Below are positions 26,745 to 37,000 of a DNA stretch of 64,000 nucleotides, piece after piece (the first letter of the stretch is position 1; each line of letters begins with the position of its first letter). The notes beneath the pieces were generated by a model that was not told the DNA's origin, did no database searches, and was given only the letters and a program-made list of their open reading frames with translations. Source of the DNA: Sulfurospirillum sp. (GTDB lineage Bacteria > Campylobacterota > Campylobacteria > Campylobacterales > Sulfurospirillaceae); the NCBI GenBank assembly GCA_016744795.1, contig JADGDR010000007.1, forward strand, positions 83,430 to 147,429, written 5' to 3'. A program made the translations under genes and the position numbers.

Positions 26745-27383
26745 TTAAATAGATTTTAGCAAATTTTGACTTAATAATCTTATATCGTCTTGTAAATTAA
26801 TGATTTTTTTATAGTATGGCAAAGTTGTAATTTCAAAACTCTCTTTGTTATCTCTAAAATTTACACACCATTCATACTCTACATGTAAAGAATCTAACAA
26901 GTTAATATTGAGTAAAGTGTCATTTATGCAACCAAGATTAGCATGGCTAACTAAAAGAGTAACTGCATTAAATTCTTTTATAAAATCATACATGTAAAGC
27001 TTTTCATCAACAGGAACCATGATTCCACCAGCACCCTCAATAAGTACTATGTCACTTACTTTTGCTATCTTTTCAAATGCCTCATGTATGGCTTTCATAT
27101 CTATTTTTTCTTCACCTTTAGATACACAAGGAGCCGCGGGAAGTTCATATTGAATTGGCACAATATCTTTACATGTAAAGCTTTTTAGATTTGAATTATA
27201 CTTTTGTGCCGTTTCTAAAAGAAGCTTACCGTCCACAGGATACTCTACTACGCCAGTTTCTATAGGTTTAAAAACTCCTACATTTAAGCCTTGTCTGCTC
27301 AACTCTTTTATGAGTTTACATGTAGCGTATGTTTTTCCTACATCTGTGTTTGTTGCTGTTATAAAAACTGGTCTGTATTTCAT
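26745..27383 (-). CDS. bioD: Dethiobiotin synthetase
   Basis: BioD closes the ureido ring of dethiobiotin with ATP and CO2 in biotin synthesis. The 212 residues start [20 protein letters not shown], whose P-loop TDVGKT is the family mark, and include VFKPIETGV and [11 protein letters not shown]. It overlaps the deaminase gene by 4 bases. Four TACATGTA cores (26880, 26989, 27170, 27317) read as SLHVEY, KLYMYD, SFTCKD and YATCKL, so three different reading frames are used. No other bio genes are nearby. Confidence 0.93.
   Translation of the reverse strand: MKYRPVFITATNTDVGKTYATCKLIKELSRQGLNVGVFKPIETGVVEYPVDGKLLLETAQKYNSNLKSFTCKDIVPIQYELPAAPCVSKGEEKIDMKAIHEAFEKIAKVSDIVLIEGAGGIMVPVDEKLYMYDFIKEFNAVTLLVSHANLGCINDTLLNINLLDSLHVEYEWCVNFRDNKESFEITTLPYYKKIINLQDDIRLLSQNLLKSI
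26880..27324. repeat. Cluster of four TACATGTA palindromes in bioD
   Basis: Cores at 26880-26887, 26989-26996, 27170-27177 and 27317-27324, that is four in 445 bases. The copy at 27168-27179 is a perfect TTTACATGTAAA. The 26989 copy is read in the frame where the full 12-mer would give a stop codon and is altered (TACATGTATG) so that it does not. Confidence 0.85.
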
Positions 27384-28342
27384 GAAATTTTTCCTTCTAA
27401 AAAAGAAGCATCAAATGAATTTTGAATAAGCTTTTTTAATTCATCTTCATTCATATTTAAATCTTTTACTAAGGCTTCATAATTTTCATTTAAATAACCC
27501 CCAAAATATGCTGGGTCATCAGAGTTTACCATTACATGTAAACCTTTTTTTAATAGCTTTAATATATTATGATTTTTCATACTCTTCACTGCTTTTAGTT
27601 TTGTATTTGATAAAGGACAGACCGTTAAAGGGATTTTGTTTTGTTTAAGATACTCTAATAGTTTTTCATCTTCATCACATCTTATACCATGGTCTATTCT
27701 GTCTACATGTAAAAGATTTATTGCTTCCCAAATGTAACTCGCATCTCCCTCTTCTCCTGCATGAGCTACTAGTTTATAACTTTGTTTTTTTGCCTCTTCA
27801 AAAACTTCTTTAAACTTAGATGGAGGGTTTCCTAGTTCACTTGAATCTAAACCTACGGCTATTATTTTATTTTTAAAAGGTTCAGCTTCTTTTAGAGTTT
27901 CAAATGCCTCTTTTTGACTTAGGTGTCTTAAAAAACTCATGATTAAAAATGAACTTATTTCTAATTCATTTTTTGCTTTTTCTAATGCCCTACTAATACC
28001 ATTAATAACAGTTTCAAACTTTACTCCTCTACTCGTGTGAGTTTGAGGATCAAACATTATCTCTGTATGAACTATATTTTGTTCTTTACATGTAAGCAAA
28101 TATTCCCAAGTTAACTCAAAAAAATCTTGCTCTTTTATGAGTACAGTTGCTCCTGCATAATAGATATCTAAAAAAGACTGCAAAGAGTTAAAATTATAAG
28201 CTTCTTTTACTTCAGCTACGGTTTTAAAGGGTATCTTGATTTTGTTTTTTTTAGCCAATCTAAACATAAGTTTAGGTTCTAAAGTACCTTCAATATGTAA
28301 ATGGAGTTCTGCTTTTGGTAGTTTTTGGATTAAATTTTTCAT
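27380..28342 (-). CDS. Adenine deaminase (adenosine deaminase-like family)
   Basis: A metal-dependent deaminase, most like the adenine-deaminase branch (Pseudomonas PA0148, yeast Aah1) from memory. Motifs: metal site [14 protein letters not shown] (about 9-22), HAGEEG (proton shuttle), RIDHG and [11 protein letters not shown]. The DPQTHTSRG stretch favours adenine over adenosine as substrate. Of its three TACATGTA copies (27533, 27704, 28087), each falls where the recalled Pseudomonas protein has other residues of the same number. A TATAAT lies 6 bases before the ATG, suggesting a leaderless message. Confidence 0.88.
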   Translation of the reverse strand: MKNLIQKLPKAELHLHIEGTLEPKLMFRLAKKNKIKIPFKTVAEVKEAYNFNSLQSFLDIYYAGATVLIKEQDFFELTWEYLLTCKEQNIVHTEIMFDPQTHTSRGVKFETVINGISRALEKAKNELEISSFLIMSFLRHLSQKEAFETLKEAEPFKNKIIAVGLDSSELGNPPSKFKEVFEEAKKQSYKLVAHAGEEGDASYIWEAINLLHVDRIDHGIRCDEDEKLLEYLKQNKIPLTVCPLSNTKLKAVKSMKNHNILKLLKKGLHVMVNSDDPAYFGGYLNENYEALVKDLNMNEDELKKLIQNSFDASFLEGKIS

Positions 28343-28348
28343 AAAATT

Positions 28349-28354
28349 ATTATA
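28349..28354 (-). promoter_or_regulatory. -10 box placed for a leaderless deaminase transcript
   Basis: ATTATA (plus strand), TATAAT on the gene strand, is separated from the ATG (28342-28340) by six bases. That places the expected transcription start at or next to the A of the start codon. No Shine-Dalgarno sequence is visible. Confidence 0.45.
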
Positions 28355-28407
28355 GCAAAATTTATATTTTCTATATAAGAGTACTTTTAGGAATACAAAA
28401 CTTATGC

Positions 28408-28413
28408 TATAAT
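28408..28413 (+). promoter_or_regulatory. -10 box of the NhaC-family gene
   Basis: TATAAT within CTATGCTATAATTTAC-like sequence, 26 bases before the TTG start and just upstream of the Shine-Dalgarno AGGAGG (28429-28434). Confidence 0.45.
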
Positions 28414-28439
28414 TTACAGTTAATTTTTAGGAGGATTTT

Positions 28440-30140
28440 TTGAATAGTAGATTTAAATTAATTTTTGCATTACTTTTTTTACCATTAGTACTTTTTGCTG
28501 ATGCCAAAAGCAATGCTGAGACATACGGCATATTAACGTTGATTCCACCTTTTGTGGCAATAGCTTTAGCATTTATAACAAAAAACGTTATTTTTTCACT
28601 ATTTATGGGTATTTTTAGTGGAACATTTCTTATAAATATATCTGGAAACAATATATTTGCTGCGTTATACAGTGCTTTTATAGACCTTGTAAGCAAAATG
28701 GTAGGAAGCATGGCAGATTCTTGGAATGCAGGAATTATACTTCAGGTACTAACTATTGGTGGACTTATAGCAGTCATCACCAAGATGGGTGGACCACGTG
28801 CTATCGCTGAAAAACTAGCTAAAAAAGCAAAAACTCAGCGTTCAGCTCAAATATACACTTGGGTTATGGGATTTTTTATCTTTTTTGATGATTATGCAAA
28901 CTCACTTATCATTGGTCCTATTATGAGACCAGTTACAGATAAACTTAAAGTTAGTCGTGAGAAACTTGCTTTCATCATAGATGCAACTGCAGCTCCTGTT
29001 GCAGGAATTGCACTAATTTCAACGTGGATTGGTTATGAGATTTCACTTATAAAAGACGCTTATGCAATGATAGGACAAGTTGACGTAAATGCATATGCTA
29101 TCTTTGTTGAAACCATACCTTATAGATTTTACAATATTTTAATGTTAGCTTTTGTATTTTTTACAGCGTACTTTTTACGTGAGTTTGGTCCTATGCACAA
29201 AGCAGCAAGTAGAGCAATTTCAACTGGTCAAGTTTATCATCCAGATGCAAATGTTATGATGAACCAAGAGAGTGCAACCCTCGAGCCTAAAGATAATCTT
29301 CAACACTCTATTTGGAATGCAATCATACCCATAGCAACTCTAATTGCAGTGGCATTTTTTGGATTTTATTTTAATGGATATCACGCTCTTGATGAAGCAG
29401 CAATGAAAATTGTTGATGCTAATCCATATGCTTTTTCATCAATCAGAGACTGCTTTGGTGGAGCTGATGCTTCTATTGTTCTTTTTGAAGCAGCTCTTTT
29501 TGCTTCAATTGTAGCAATTGGAATGGGTATGCAACAAAAAATGTTCAACCTTAGTGAAGCTTTGGAAACTTGGGTTCTTGGTGTAAAAGCCTTAGTTATT
29601 ACAGGTGTTATTCTTATACTTGCTTGGTCTATCAGTGCTGTTATAAAAGAGCTTGGAACATCTACTTACTTAGTTTCAATTTTAACAGATGCAACTCCAC
29701 AGATACTTTTACCTTCTATTATATTTATACTAGGTTCAATCATCTCTTTTGCAACTGGAACATCTTATGGAACAATGGGAATCTTAATGCCTTTAGCAAT
29801 TCCAATTGCAAATGCGGTAGGAATTCATACAGGACTTGAAGGCACTGAACTTCAAAACTATATTGTTCTAAATATAAGTTCTGTTTTAACTGGTGCTATA
29901 TTTGGTGATCATTGTTCCCCTATATCTGATACTTCCATACTCTCTTCCATGGGAGCATCTTGTGACCATATGGATCACATTAAAACTCAGCTTTTCTATG
30001 CTCTGTTTGTAGGTATGGTAGCAATTATATTTGGTTATATACCAGCAGCTATGGGATTTTCTATGTATGTAGTTCTTCCTCTTGCACTTCTTGTTGTTGC
30101 TTTAACTGTAAGATTTTACGGTAAAAAAGTAGTAGCATAA
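28440..30140 (+). CDS. NhaC-family Na+/H+ antiporter-like transporter
   Basis: A 566-residue polytopic membrane protein of the NhaC/ArsB-like ion transporter superfamily. Marks include FDDYANSLIIGPIMRP, SFATGTSYGTMGILMPLAIP and FGDHCSPISDTSILSSMGA, the last being the NhaC signature. A cleavable-looking N-terminal signal (about 1-21, LVLFADAKS) precedes the first transporter helix. The start is TTG (28440-28442) with AGGAGG 5 bases upstream. Substrate could be Na+, or a malate/lactate or amino acid exchange as in other NhaC relatives. Confidence 0.85.
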   Translation: MNSRFKLIFALLFLPLVLFADAKSNAETYGILTLIPPFVAIALAFITKNVIFSLFMGIFSGTFLINISGNNIFAALYSAFIDLVSKMVGSMADSWNAGIILQVLTIGGLIAVITKMGGPRAIAEKLAKKAKTQRSAQIYTWVMGFFIFFDDYANSLIIGPIMRPVTDKLKVSREKLAFIIDATAAPVAGIALISTWIGYEISLIKDAYAMIGQVDVNAYAIFVETIPYRFYNILMLAFVFFTAYFLREFGPMHKAASRAISTGQVYHPDANVMMNQESATLEPKDNLQHSIWNAIIPIATLIAVAFFGFYFNGYHALDEAAMKIVDANPYAFSSIRDCFGGADASIVLFEAALFASIVAIGMGMQQKMFNLSEALETWVLGVKALVITGVILILAWSISAVIKELGTSTYLVSILTDATPQILLPSIIFILGSIISFATGTSYGTMGILMPLAIPIANAVGIHTGLEGTELQNYIVLNISSVLTGAIFGDHCSPISDTSILSSMGASCDHMDHIKTQLFYALFVGMVAIIFGYIPAAMGFSMYVVLPLALLVVALTVRFYGKKVVA

Positions 30141-30144
30141 TCTC

Positions 30145-30171
30145 AAAGGAGGCAAATAAATTGCCTCCTTT
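30145..30171 (+). terminator. Intrinsic terminator after the NhaC-family gene
   Basis: AAAGGAGGCAA (30145-30155), 5-base loop, TTGCCTCCTTT (30161-30171): a perfect 11-base stem between the antiporter gene and the facing HTH gene, able to serve both. Only a short T run follows. Confidence 0.7.
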
Positions 30172-30176
30172 ATAAC

Positions 30177-30428
30177 TTACTCCAAAAATCTATTTATATC
30201 TATTTTTAGTGACTTAGAAATTTTATATAAATGTTCTAAATTAAAACGTTTATTATATTTGTTATTCTCACAATTTGAATAAAAAGCAACAGATTTTATG
30301 CCAATATCTAAGGCCAAATCAGATTGTGTTATATTTTTACTCTCTCTATAAAATCTTACTTTTTTTGAAATACTCTTATGGAAATATTTGATTTCCTCTT
30401 CATTTGAATTACTAAAATCATTTTTCAT
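30177..30428 (-). CDS. XRE-family helix-turn-helix regulator
   Basis: An 83-residue DNA-binding protein. Residues about 19-80 form a Cro/C1-type HTH: RFYRESKNITQSDLALDIGI followed by KSVAFYSNCENN and the supporting helix LEHLYKISKSLKIDINRFLE. It has no effector domain. It is divergent from the chemoreceptor gene (128-base gap), whose expression it might influence; no operator was identified. Confidence 0.8.
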   Translation of the reverse strand: MKNDFSNSNEEEIKYFHKSISKKVRFYRESKNITQSDLALDIGIKSVAFYSNCENNKYNKRFNLEHLYKISKSLKIDINRFLE

Positions 30429-30555
30429 CTTATTTATCCTATAGGATTAATTTAATTTTAAACCTTATGGTTATATAATTTTAAAATATTTTACCTAAAG
30501 AATAAATTTAATCTAAAATTCTATTTTTTTTTAAAGTAAACACAAAAGGATTGTT

Positions 30556-32247
30556 ATGAATATTGCGTCACGTGTTATCTCTATAGTTGTTGTATCTTTA
30601 GTTATACTGGGTTTATCATTGTCATGGTCTGCAAAAAGTAGTATTGAGCAAATGTCAAAAGATTTTTTTGTTAATTACGAGAAAAATATTTATTTAGAAA
30701 AAAAAATGAAACTAAAAGATGTAGTTTTAGTTGTTAATAGTATGGTAAAATCCATCTATGATATTCAAAAGAGTTTTGGAAAATCTGATGATGTTATTAA
30801 AAACATCATCAAAAAAGAGTTAAGAAATATCTCTTTTTTAAAAAATAATAGTGGATATATTTTTATTTTTGATTATAATGGCAACTCAATATTAAATCCA
30901 AAAGATAAAAGTAAAGAGGGTTCAAATCTTTTATCTTTACAAGATACAAATGGAAAACATTATATTAAAGAACTAATTAAAAAAGGTAAAACTGGTGGTG
31001 GAATAGTAGAATATATTTATGCAAAAGGTGTAGGACAAAAACGAGAACAAAAATTTAGCTATGCATTAAATTTTGAACCTTTTTCTTGGATAATAGGAAC
31101 AGGAATGTACGTAGGTGACGTTAAACAAAGTTTAGATGTCTTGGAAAAAAATTCAAAAATTAAAGAAAACAAGGAAATCATATCTTTATTAGTTATAACT
31201 CTGGGTATCATGCTCATAATAACAATAATAAGCATAATTCTTATTCGTAAAAATATAGTTGGTCCTTTAAGAAAAATGATAGATCATACAAAAGAGCTTT
31301 CAAGTGGAGATGGAGATTTAACAAAAAAACTTGAAGTAGTTGGAAAAGATGAAATTGCACAAGCTTGTATTGAGATAAACAAATTTATAGAAAAAGTAAA
31401 AAAATTAATAGCAGATGCAAAAAATCTTTCAAGTGAAAACTCTTCAATCTCACATGAATTATCTACAACTTCACTAAGTGTTGGCAAACTATTAGAAGAT
31501 TCAACAAATGTAGTAAATAATGCAACTCAACAAGCTTCTACCGTAAAAGATGAAATGACTATTAGTATAAATGAAGCAAAAGTATCAAAAAAAGAGTTAG
31601 TAGAAGCTAATGGTTTTTTAAGTGAAGCAAACCAATCAATTTTAAACTTAACAAAAGAGATAAAAATAAGTGCAACAACAGAAGTAGAACTTGCTCATAA
31701 AATTCAACAACTTAGTAGCGATACAGAACAAGTAAAAAATGTACTTTTAGTTATTGGTGATATTGCAGATCAAACAAACCTGCTAGCATTAAATGCTGCT
31801 ATTGAAGCTGCACGTGCAGGTGACCACGGACGTGGATTTGCAGTTGTTGCAGATGAAGTAAGACAGTTAGCTGAGAGAACTCAAAAAAGTCTCATTGAAA
31901 TAAATGCGACAATAAATGTTATAATTCAATCAATTATGGATTCAAGTGAGCAAATGACCACAAATAGTAAAAAAGTAGAAGAGTTAAGCCTAACAGCTGT
32001 AAATGTAGAACAGAAGATTACAGAACTTTCAACGGTTATGGGAAAGGCAACTAATATGGCAGATAAAACAGTTACAAGCTATATTCAAACGGGTGATGAT
32101 ATGACTGTTATAATTAAAAGTATAGGACAAATCAATGGTCTATCAACTCAAAATACAAGAAGTGTTGAAGAGATTGCAGCTGCAGCTGAGCATATGAATA
32201 AAATGACTGAAACACTTAACAACAAACTCTCAGAGTTTAGGACATGA
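30556..32247 (+). CDS. Methyl-accepting chemotaxis protein with single Cache domain
   Basis: A 563-residue chemoreceptor. Membrane segment 1 (about 5-26) is followed by an sCache_2-type periplasmic sensor ([31 protein letters not shown]), membrane segment 2 (about 211-232), HAMP (about 233-285) and a signalling domain with the hairpin [20 protein letters not shown] (near 408-427). Small carboxylates are common ligands for such Cache sensors, but the ligand here is unknown. The globin-EAL gene follows after 4 bases, so the two are co-expressed. Confidence 0.92.
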   Translation: MNIASRVISIVVVSLVILGLSLSWSAKSSIEQMSKDFFVNYEKNIYLEKKMKLKDVVLVVNSMVKSIYDIQKSFGKSDDVIKNIIKKELRNISFLKNNSGYIFIFDYNGNSILNPKDKSKEGSNLLSLQDTNGKHYIKELIKKGKTGGGIVEYIYAKGVGQKREQKFSYALNFEPFSWIIGTGMYVGDVKQSLDVLEKNSKIKENKEIISLLVITLGIMLIITIISIILIRKNIVGPLRKMIDHTKELSSGDGDLTKKLEVVGKDEIAQACIEINKFIEKVKKLIADAKNLSSENSSISHELSTTSLSVGKLLEDSTNVVNNATQQASTVKDEMTISINEAKVSKKELVEANGFLSEANQSILNLTKEIKISATTEVELAHKIQQLSSDTEQVKNVLLVIGDIADQTNLLALNAAIEAARAGDHGRGFAVVADEVRQLAERTQKSLIEINATINVIIQSIMDSSEQMTTNSKKVEELSLTAVNVEQKITELSTVMGKATNMADKTVTSYIQTGDDMTVIIKSIGQINGLSTQNTRSVEEIAAAAEHMNKMTETLNNKLSEFRT

Positions 32248-32251
32248 TTAT

Positions 32252-33436
32252 ATGAAAGAAGATTTAAGATTAAAATTACAGCATTATAAGTTTACAAAAG
32301 ATGATGCTTTAATCTTAAAAGAATTACAAAATACTGCAGAAGAAAATTTAGAAGATTTTGTTAAAGGATTTTATGAATTCATATTTGAATTTAAGCATGC
32401 AAAAATTTTCATTAGTAATAATGATATTTTAAAAAAACATGAAAATGCCATTAAAAATTGGTTTTTAAATCTCTTTTGTGGAGTCTATGATAAAAATTAT
32501 TTTAAAAATTTGCATAAAGTAAGTAAAACTCATATAAAAATACACTTACCAGCAAATTATGTTAATGCCTCCTTTGGTTATGTCAGAGGATTTGTTAGAG
32601 ATATGTTAATTAAACATAAAAAGTATGAGGAAATAGCTTCATTTGATAAAATATTAGATATAAATCTAGATATTTTAATAATAACATCAAAAATAAAAGA
32701 ACAAGAAAATGTTTTGAATGAAGTTATTTTTTTAAGAAAATGCATAGAAGAAAAAAATATTGAACCATATTTTCAGCCAATGTACTGTGTTAAAAACCCA
32801 ACTTACATAAAGTATGAAGCACTAATGCGTTTAATAGATATTGATAATGAGAAAGTATTTTCGGTTTTTCCATACCTTTCAATAGCTAAAAAAATTAAAT
32901 TATATAAACAGATGACAAGGATTATGGTTGAAAAGGTTTTTGCTAAATTTCAAAATCATGATATAGAGTTTAGTGTTAACCTATGTTACGAAGACATAGA
33001 AGACATACGTTTTACTGATTATATGATTCAAAAGGTCAAAAATTTTCCTTATCCTAAAAATATAATATTCGAAATTGTTGAAACAGATTTTGTAAAAGAT
33101 TTTTCTATTGTAGAAAGTTTTACATCTTCTGTAAGACAACTTGGGTGCAAAATAGCTATAGATGATTTTGGTAGTGGTTTTTCTAGTATGGAAAATATTT
33201 TAAAACTAAAACCTGATTTTATTAAAATAGACGGTTCTTTAATAAAAAACTTAGACACTTCTAATAAATCTAAAATTATAGTAAAAAGCATAGTAAATAT
33301 GGCAAGAGATTTGGGTGTAGAAACAGTAGCTGAATACGTTCATTCAAAAGAAATTAAAGATATAGTTATAGATTTAGGCGTAGACTATTTACAAGGATTT
33401 TATTTGGGAGAACCAAAACCTTATCTTTTGTCATAA
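32252..33436 (+). CDS. Globin-coupled sensor with EAL phosphodiesterase domain
   Basis: A predicted heme-based sensor that degrades cyclic di-GMP. The N-terminal ~150 residues resemble the globin-coupled sensor domain, with a likely heme-ligating His in VSKTHIKIHLP. After a linker, the EAL domain keeps its catalytic residues: YEALMRL (near 187), FSVNLCYED, FEIVETD, AIDDFGSGFSS (near 303), IKIDGS, TVAEYV and YLQGFYLGEP. It should therefore be an active phosphodiesterase responding to oxygen, NO or redox state. No GGDEF domain is present. It is co-transcribed with the chemoreceptor. Confidence 0.8.
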   Translation: MKEDLRLKLQHYKFTKDDALILKELQNTAEENLEDFVKGFYEFIFEFKHAKIFISNNDILKKHENAIKNWFLNLFCGVYDKNYFKNLHKVSKTHIKIHLPANYVNASFGYVRGFVRDMLIKHKKYEEIASFDKILDINLDILIITSKIKEQENVLNEVIFLRKCIEEKNIEPYFQPMYCVKNPTYIKYEALMRLIDIDNEKVFSVFPYLSIAKKIKLYKQMTRIMVEKVFAKFQNHDIEFSVNLCYEDIEDIRFTDYMIQKVKNFPYPKNIIFEIVETDFVKDFSIVESFTSSVRQLGCKIAIDDFGSGFSSMENILKLKPDFIKIDGSLIKNLDTSNKSKIIVKSIVNMARDLGVETVAEYVHSKEIKDIVIDLGVDYLQGFYLGEPKPYLLS

Positions 33437-33510
33437 CAATATATCTATCTATTCACAATCATTTCACTTTTTTATTTTAAACTTTCCTTATCAAAACAAA
33501 AGGATTTAAA

Positions 33511-34023
33511 ATGAAAAAGATAACAATAATTTTAACAACAGCAATTTTAACTCTCCAAGCAGGTTCATTAACTCTAAGAGATGAAGTAAAAGTTACAAGT
33601 TCAACTCCAACCTATAAAACAATTACTAAAAGAGTTCCTTACCAAGAGTGTTGGAATGAAAATGTACCAGTTCAAAAATCTAGTGGATATACAGATGACT
33701 TTCCAATAGGAACAATCATAGGAGGAGTTGCAGGAGGAGTTATAGGACATCAAGTTGGAGGAGGAAGAGGAAAAGACTTGGCAACAGTTGGAGGAGCTAT
33801 TATCGGCTCTATTGTTGGACATAATTTTTCAAAAAACGACTATAGGAGAGATTCTTACACAACTTACGAAAGCCAAAAAAGATGTGTTACAAGGTATAAC
33901 GAAAATGAAGAAGAAAAATTTATAGGCTATAAAAACATAGCTCATTATAAGGGAAAAAGAATCACAAAAATTTCAAATAGACGATTAAGATACATACCTA
34001 TTACTATAAGAGTACATTACTAA
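33511..34023 (+). CDS. Glycine-zipper 2TM surface protein (17 kDa antigen-like)
   Basis: An exported protein of 170 residues: signal peptide about 1-17 (ILTLQAGS), a YQECWNENVPV segment typical of this group, and two glycine-rich helices GTIIGGVAGGVIGHQVGG and GGAIIGSIVGHNF (about 68-110), the glycine-zipper 2TM domain. Such proteins sit in or near the outer membrane with structural or stress roles. It lies 62 bases before the RND pump gene; a functional link is uncertain. Confidence 0.8.
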   Translation: MKKITIILTTAILTLQAGSLTLRDEVKVTSSTPTYKTITKRVPYQECWNENVPVQKSSGYTDDFPIGTIIGGVAGGVIGHQVGGGRGKDLATVGGAIIGSIVGHNFSKNDYRRDSYTTYESQKRCVTRYNENEEEKFIGYKNIAHYKGKRITKISNRRLRYIPITIRVHY

Positions 34024-34085
34024 CATTATAAGTCTGTTAACACAGATACGTTAAAATGCCCTAACTTATATATTTAGGGTAGTTC

Positions 34086-37000
34086 ATGGAAAAGTTTTTA
34101 AGATTCTTTGTTAACAATTCAAGGATGAATTATGTATTATTTATTTTAGTTGTTTTAATTGGTTTTTACTCTTATAGTAAAACTCCTAAGGAAATATTTC
34201 CATCATTTGAACTAGATATTATCAATATAAATGGTAGTTACAGTGGTGCTTCCATCGATATGATGAACAAAATAGCAGTAAGAGATATAGAAGATGAATT
34301 AAAAAGTATAGAGGGCATTGATGAGATGACTTCTATTATAACTCCTGGCACTTTTAACATAACAGTAGAACTTCTTAAAGATGTAAATAAGTATGATACT
34401 TCCGCAAAAATAAAAGATGCTATCGACAAAGTAAAACAAAATTTTCCAGACGACATGAATGACCCAAAAGTTACTGTTATAACTACGGGAAAAAGTATTC
34501 TTCAGGTCTCTTTATCTTCAACAGAGCTAACTCGTTCACAACTTAAAGACTTTGCTAAAAAATTTAAAACTAAGATTCTCTCAGTACCTGACATCTCAGA
34601 AGTTATCATTTACGGTGACTCTGACATGTATTACAATATAAAAATAGATGAAAAAAAGCTAGATAGTTTTGGTATAAATAAAACCACAGCCTTTAATGCT
34701 ATAAGCGGACTCTCTTATATATTTCCTGTAGGAAAAATCGAGGGTAAAAATAAGCACTATTTTATTTCAACTTATAATGGTAAAAAAACAGCAGATGCTA
34801 TGAAAAATACACTTTTAAGTATAAATGGTAAAAAGATTTATCTCTCAGACATAGCCATGGTTGAAAAAAAGTATGAAGACTCTACAACACTTTCAACCTT
34901 TAACGGTAAAACATCGCTCTCACTCGCAGTCTCTCAAACAAAAAGAGGAAATGCTTTAGTAGCAGACCAAAATATAAAAAAACTTTTAGAAAAAATATCT
35001 AAAAACAATCCAAAAATAGACTTTACCATACATGAAAATCGCTCTGATAGGATTAAAGATAGACTCAATGTTGTAATGTCAAATATCTTTTTTGGTCTTA
35101 TTATGGTATCAATCTTACTCGCACTATTAATTAACATAAGAATGGCGGCCATAGTTGCTATTGGTATTCCGACCTCTTTTATAATGGGGGCTATATATCT
35201 TTATTTCTTTGGGTACACCATAAATATGGTCTCACTTATAGGAGTTTTAGTTGCTCTTGGTATCGTTGTTGATGATGCCATAGTTGTGGCTGAAAATATA
35301 CAACAAAAACTTGAAGATGGACTAAACCCAAAAGAAGCAGCAATAGTTGGAACAAAAGAGATGGCACTACCTGTTTTTGTAGCATCCATAACAACAATCT
35401 TCGCTTTTTTACCTTCTATTATGATAGGTGGAACTATGGGAGAATTCATAAAACTAATCCCTATCGCAGTCTCAGCACTTATAGTCGCTTCACTCATAGA
35501 GTCATTTGTCTTTTTACCAATTCATGCTGCTCATACACTAAAAGTAGAGTCAAGAGTTCTTTCATGGTCAAAGGCGAATGCAAGCTATAGTTGGATTATA
35601 CATAAACTTATGACTTACAAAAAAACTTTTCTGTTTTTATTTATTATTTTAGTTCCACTTTTAACAGTAGTTGCCCTTAAAAACTCAAAATTCCAAATGT
35701 TTCCAAAATTTGACTCAACAACTATGAACATTTCCATAAAAGCTGATGTAAATACAAAAATAGAAGACTCATTTAAAATCGTAGATGCAATCTCTAAAGA
35801 TATACTAAAAAACAAAGAAAAATTTAGCATAAAAACTATCTCAACTATCTCTGGGTACAGAAAAGATGTGGAATCAAGAAGTGAGAGGTATCCTTATGTT
35901 ATGTATATTTCACTAGAACTTTATAAAATGGTTCCTATAAATTTTATAGACAAATATGTAACACCTTATCTAAGTCCATATGAAGACAATATGCAAAGAA
36001 GTAGAACTGATACTTCACAAGTAGTTGCAAAAAAACTTCGCAAATTTCTAAAAAACAAAGATTATAAAAGCAAATATGAATTAAAAGAAATTTTCGTGGC
36101 AGAACGAAGAGCTGGTCCAGTAAAATCAGATATAAAAATAGGTGTAATCTCAAATAACACTCAACATACTCTTAGTGCAATAAAGACATTAAAAACTGCA
36201 CTTCTTGACATAAAAGGTGTAAAAACAGTGTCGGACACAGCAAAAATGGGTACAGATGAGATAAAAATAAAAATAAATCGCTATGGAGAACAGTTAGGCT
36301 TAGATGAAGCAACAATAGGTCGAGTCCTTTCAAATATGTTCTTATCAAAAAAGAAAGGTACTGCTTTTGATGAAAATTCTCTTCTAGAAATAAAAGTTGA
36401 GAGTATGAATAAAGATGATCTTCAAGCACTTAAAAACTTAAAAATACCACTTGAGACTGGTCAAAATGTAGCACTTAAAGATGTAGTTACATTTGAAACA
36501 CTGCAATCTTTTGAAAAAGTTATAAAAGATTATGGTGAGACAGTATTTTATGTTATTGCTAATGTAAATCCATCAATTATAACCTCAGGAGAAGTTATTG
36601 AAAAGATGAAACCAACTCTTGAGCAACTAAAAAAAGGTAATGTAGAAATTAAGCTACTTGGAGAAAATAAGAAAAAAGCAGAACTTATGGGTGACATGAT
36701 AAATGCATCTGCATTGGCACTGTTTCTTATCATGCTTTCAATGTTATACCTTTTTAACTCATTTAAAGACACCTTTATACTAATGTCAGTTATACCTTTT
36801 TCATTTCTTGGAGTTCTTGGCGGTCACTACATAATGGGTATGAACCTAAGTATGCCTTCACTTATTGGTGCTCTTGGACTAGCGGGAGTTGTTATAAACG
36901 ATGGTATTATTATGATGACTTATCTTAAAAAGACCTATACTCTTGATGATTTGTTTATTCAAGCAACTAAAAGATTACGTCCAATTTTTATGACAACTTT

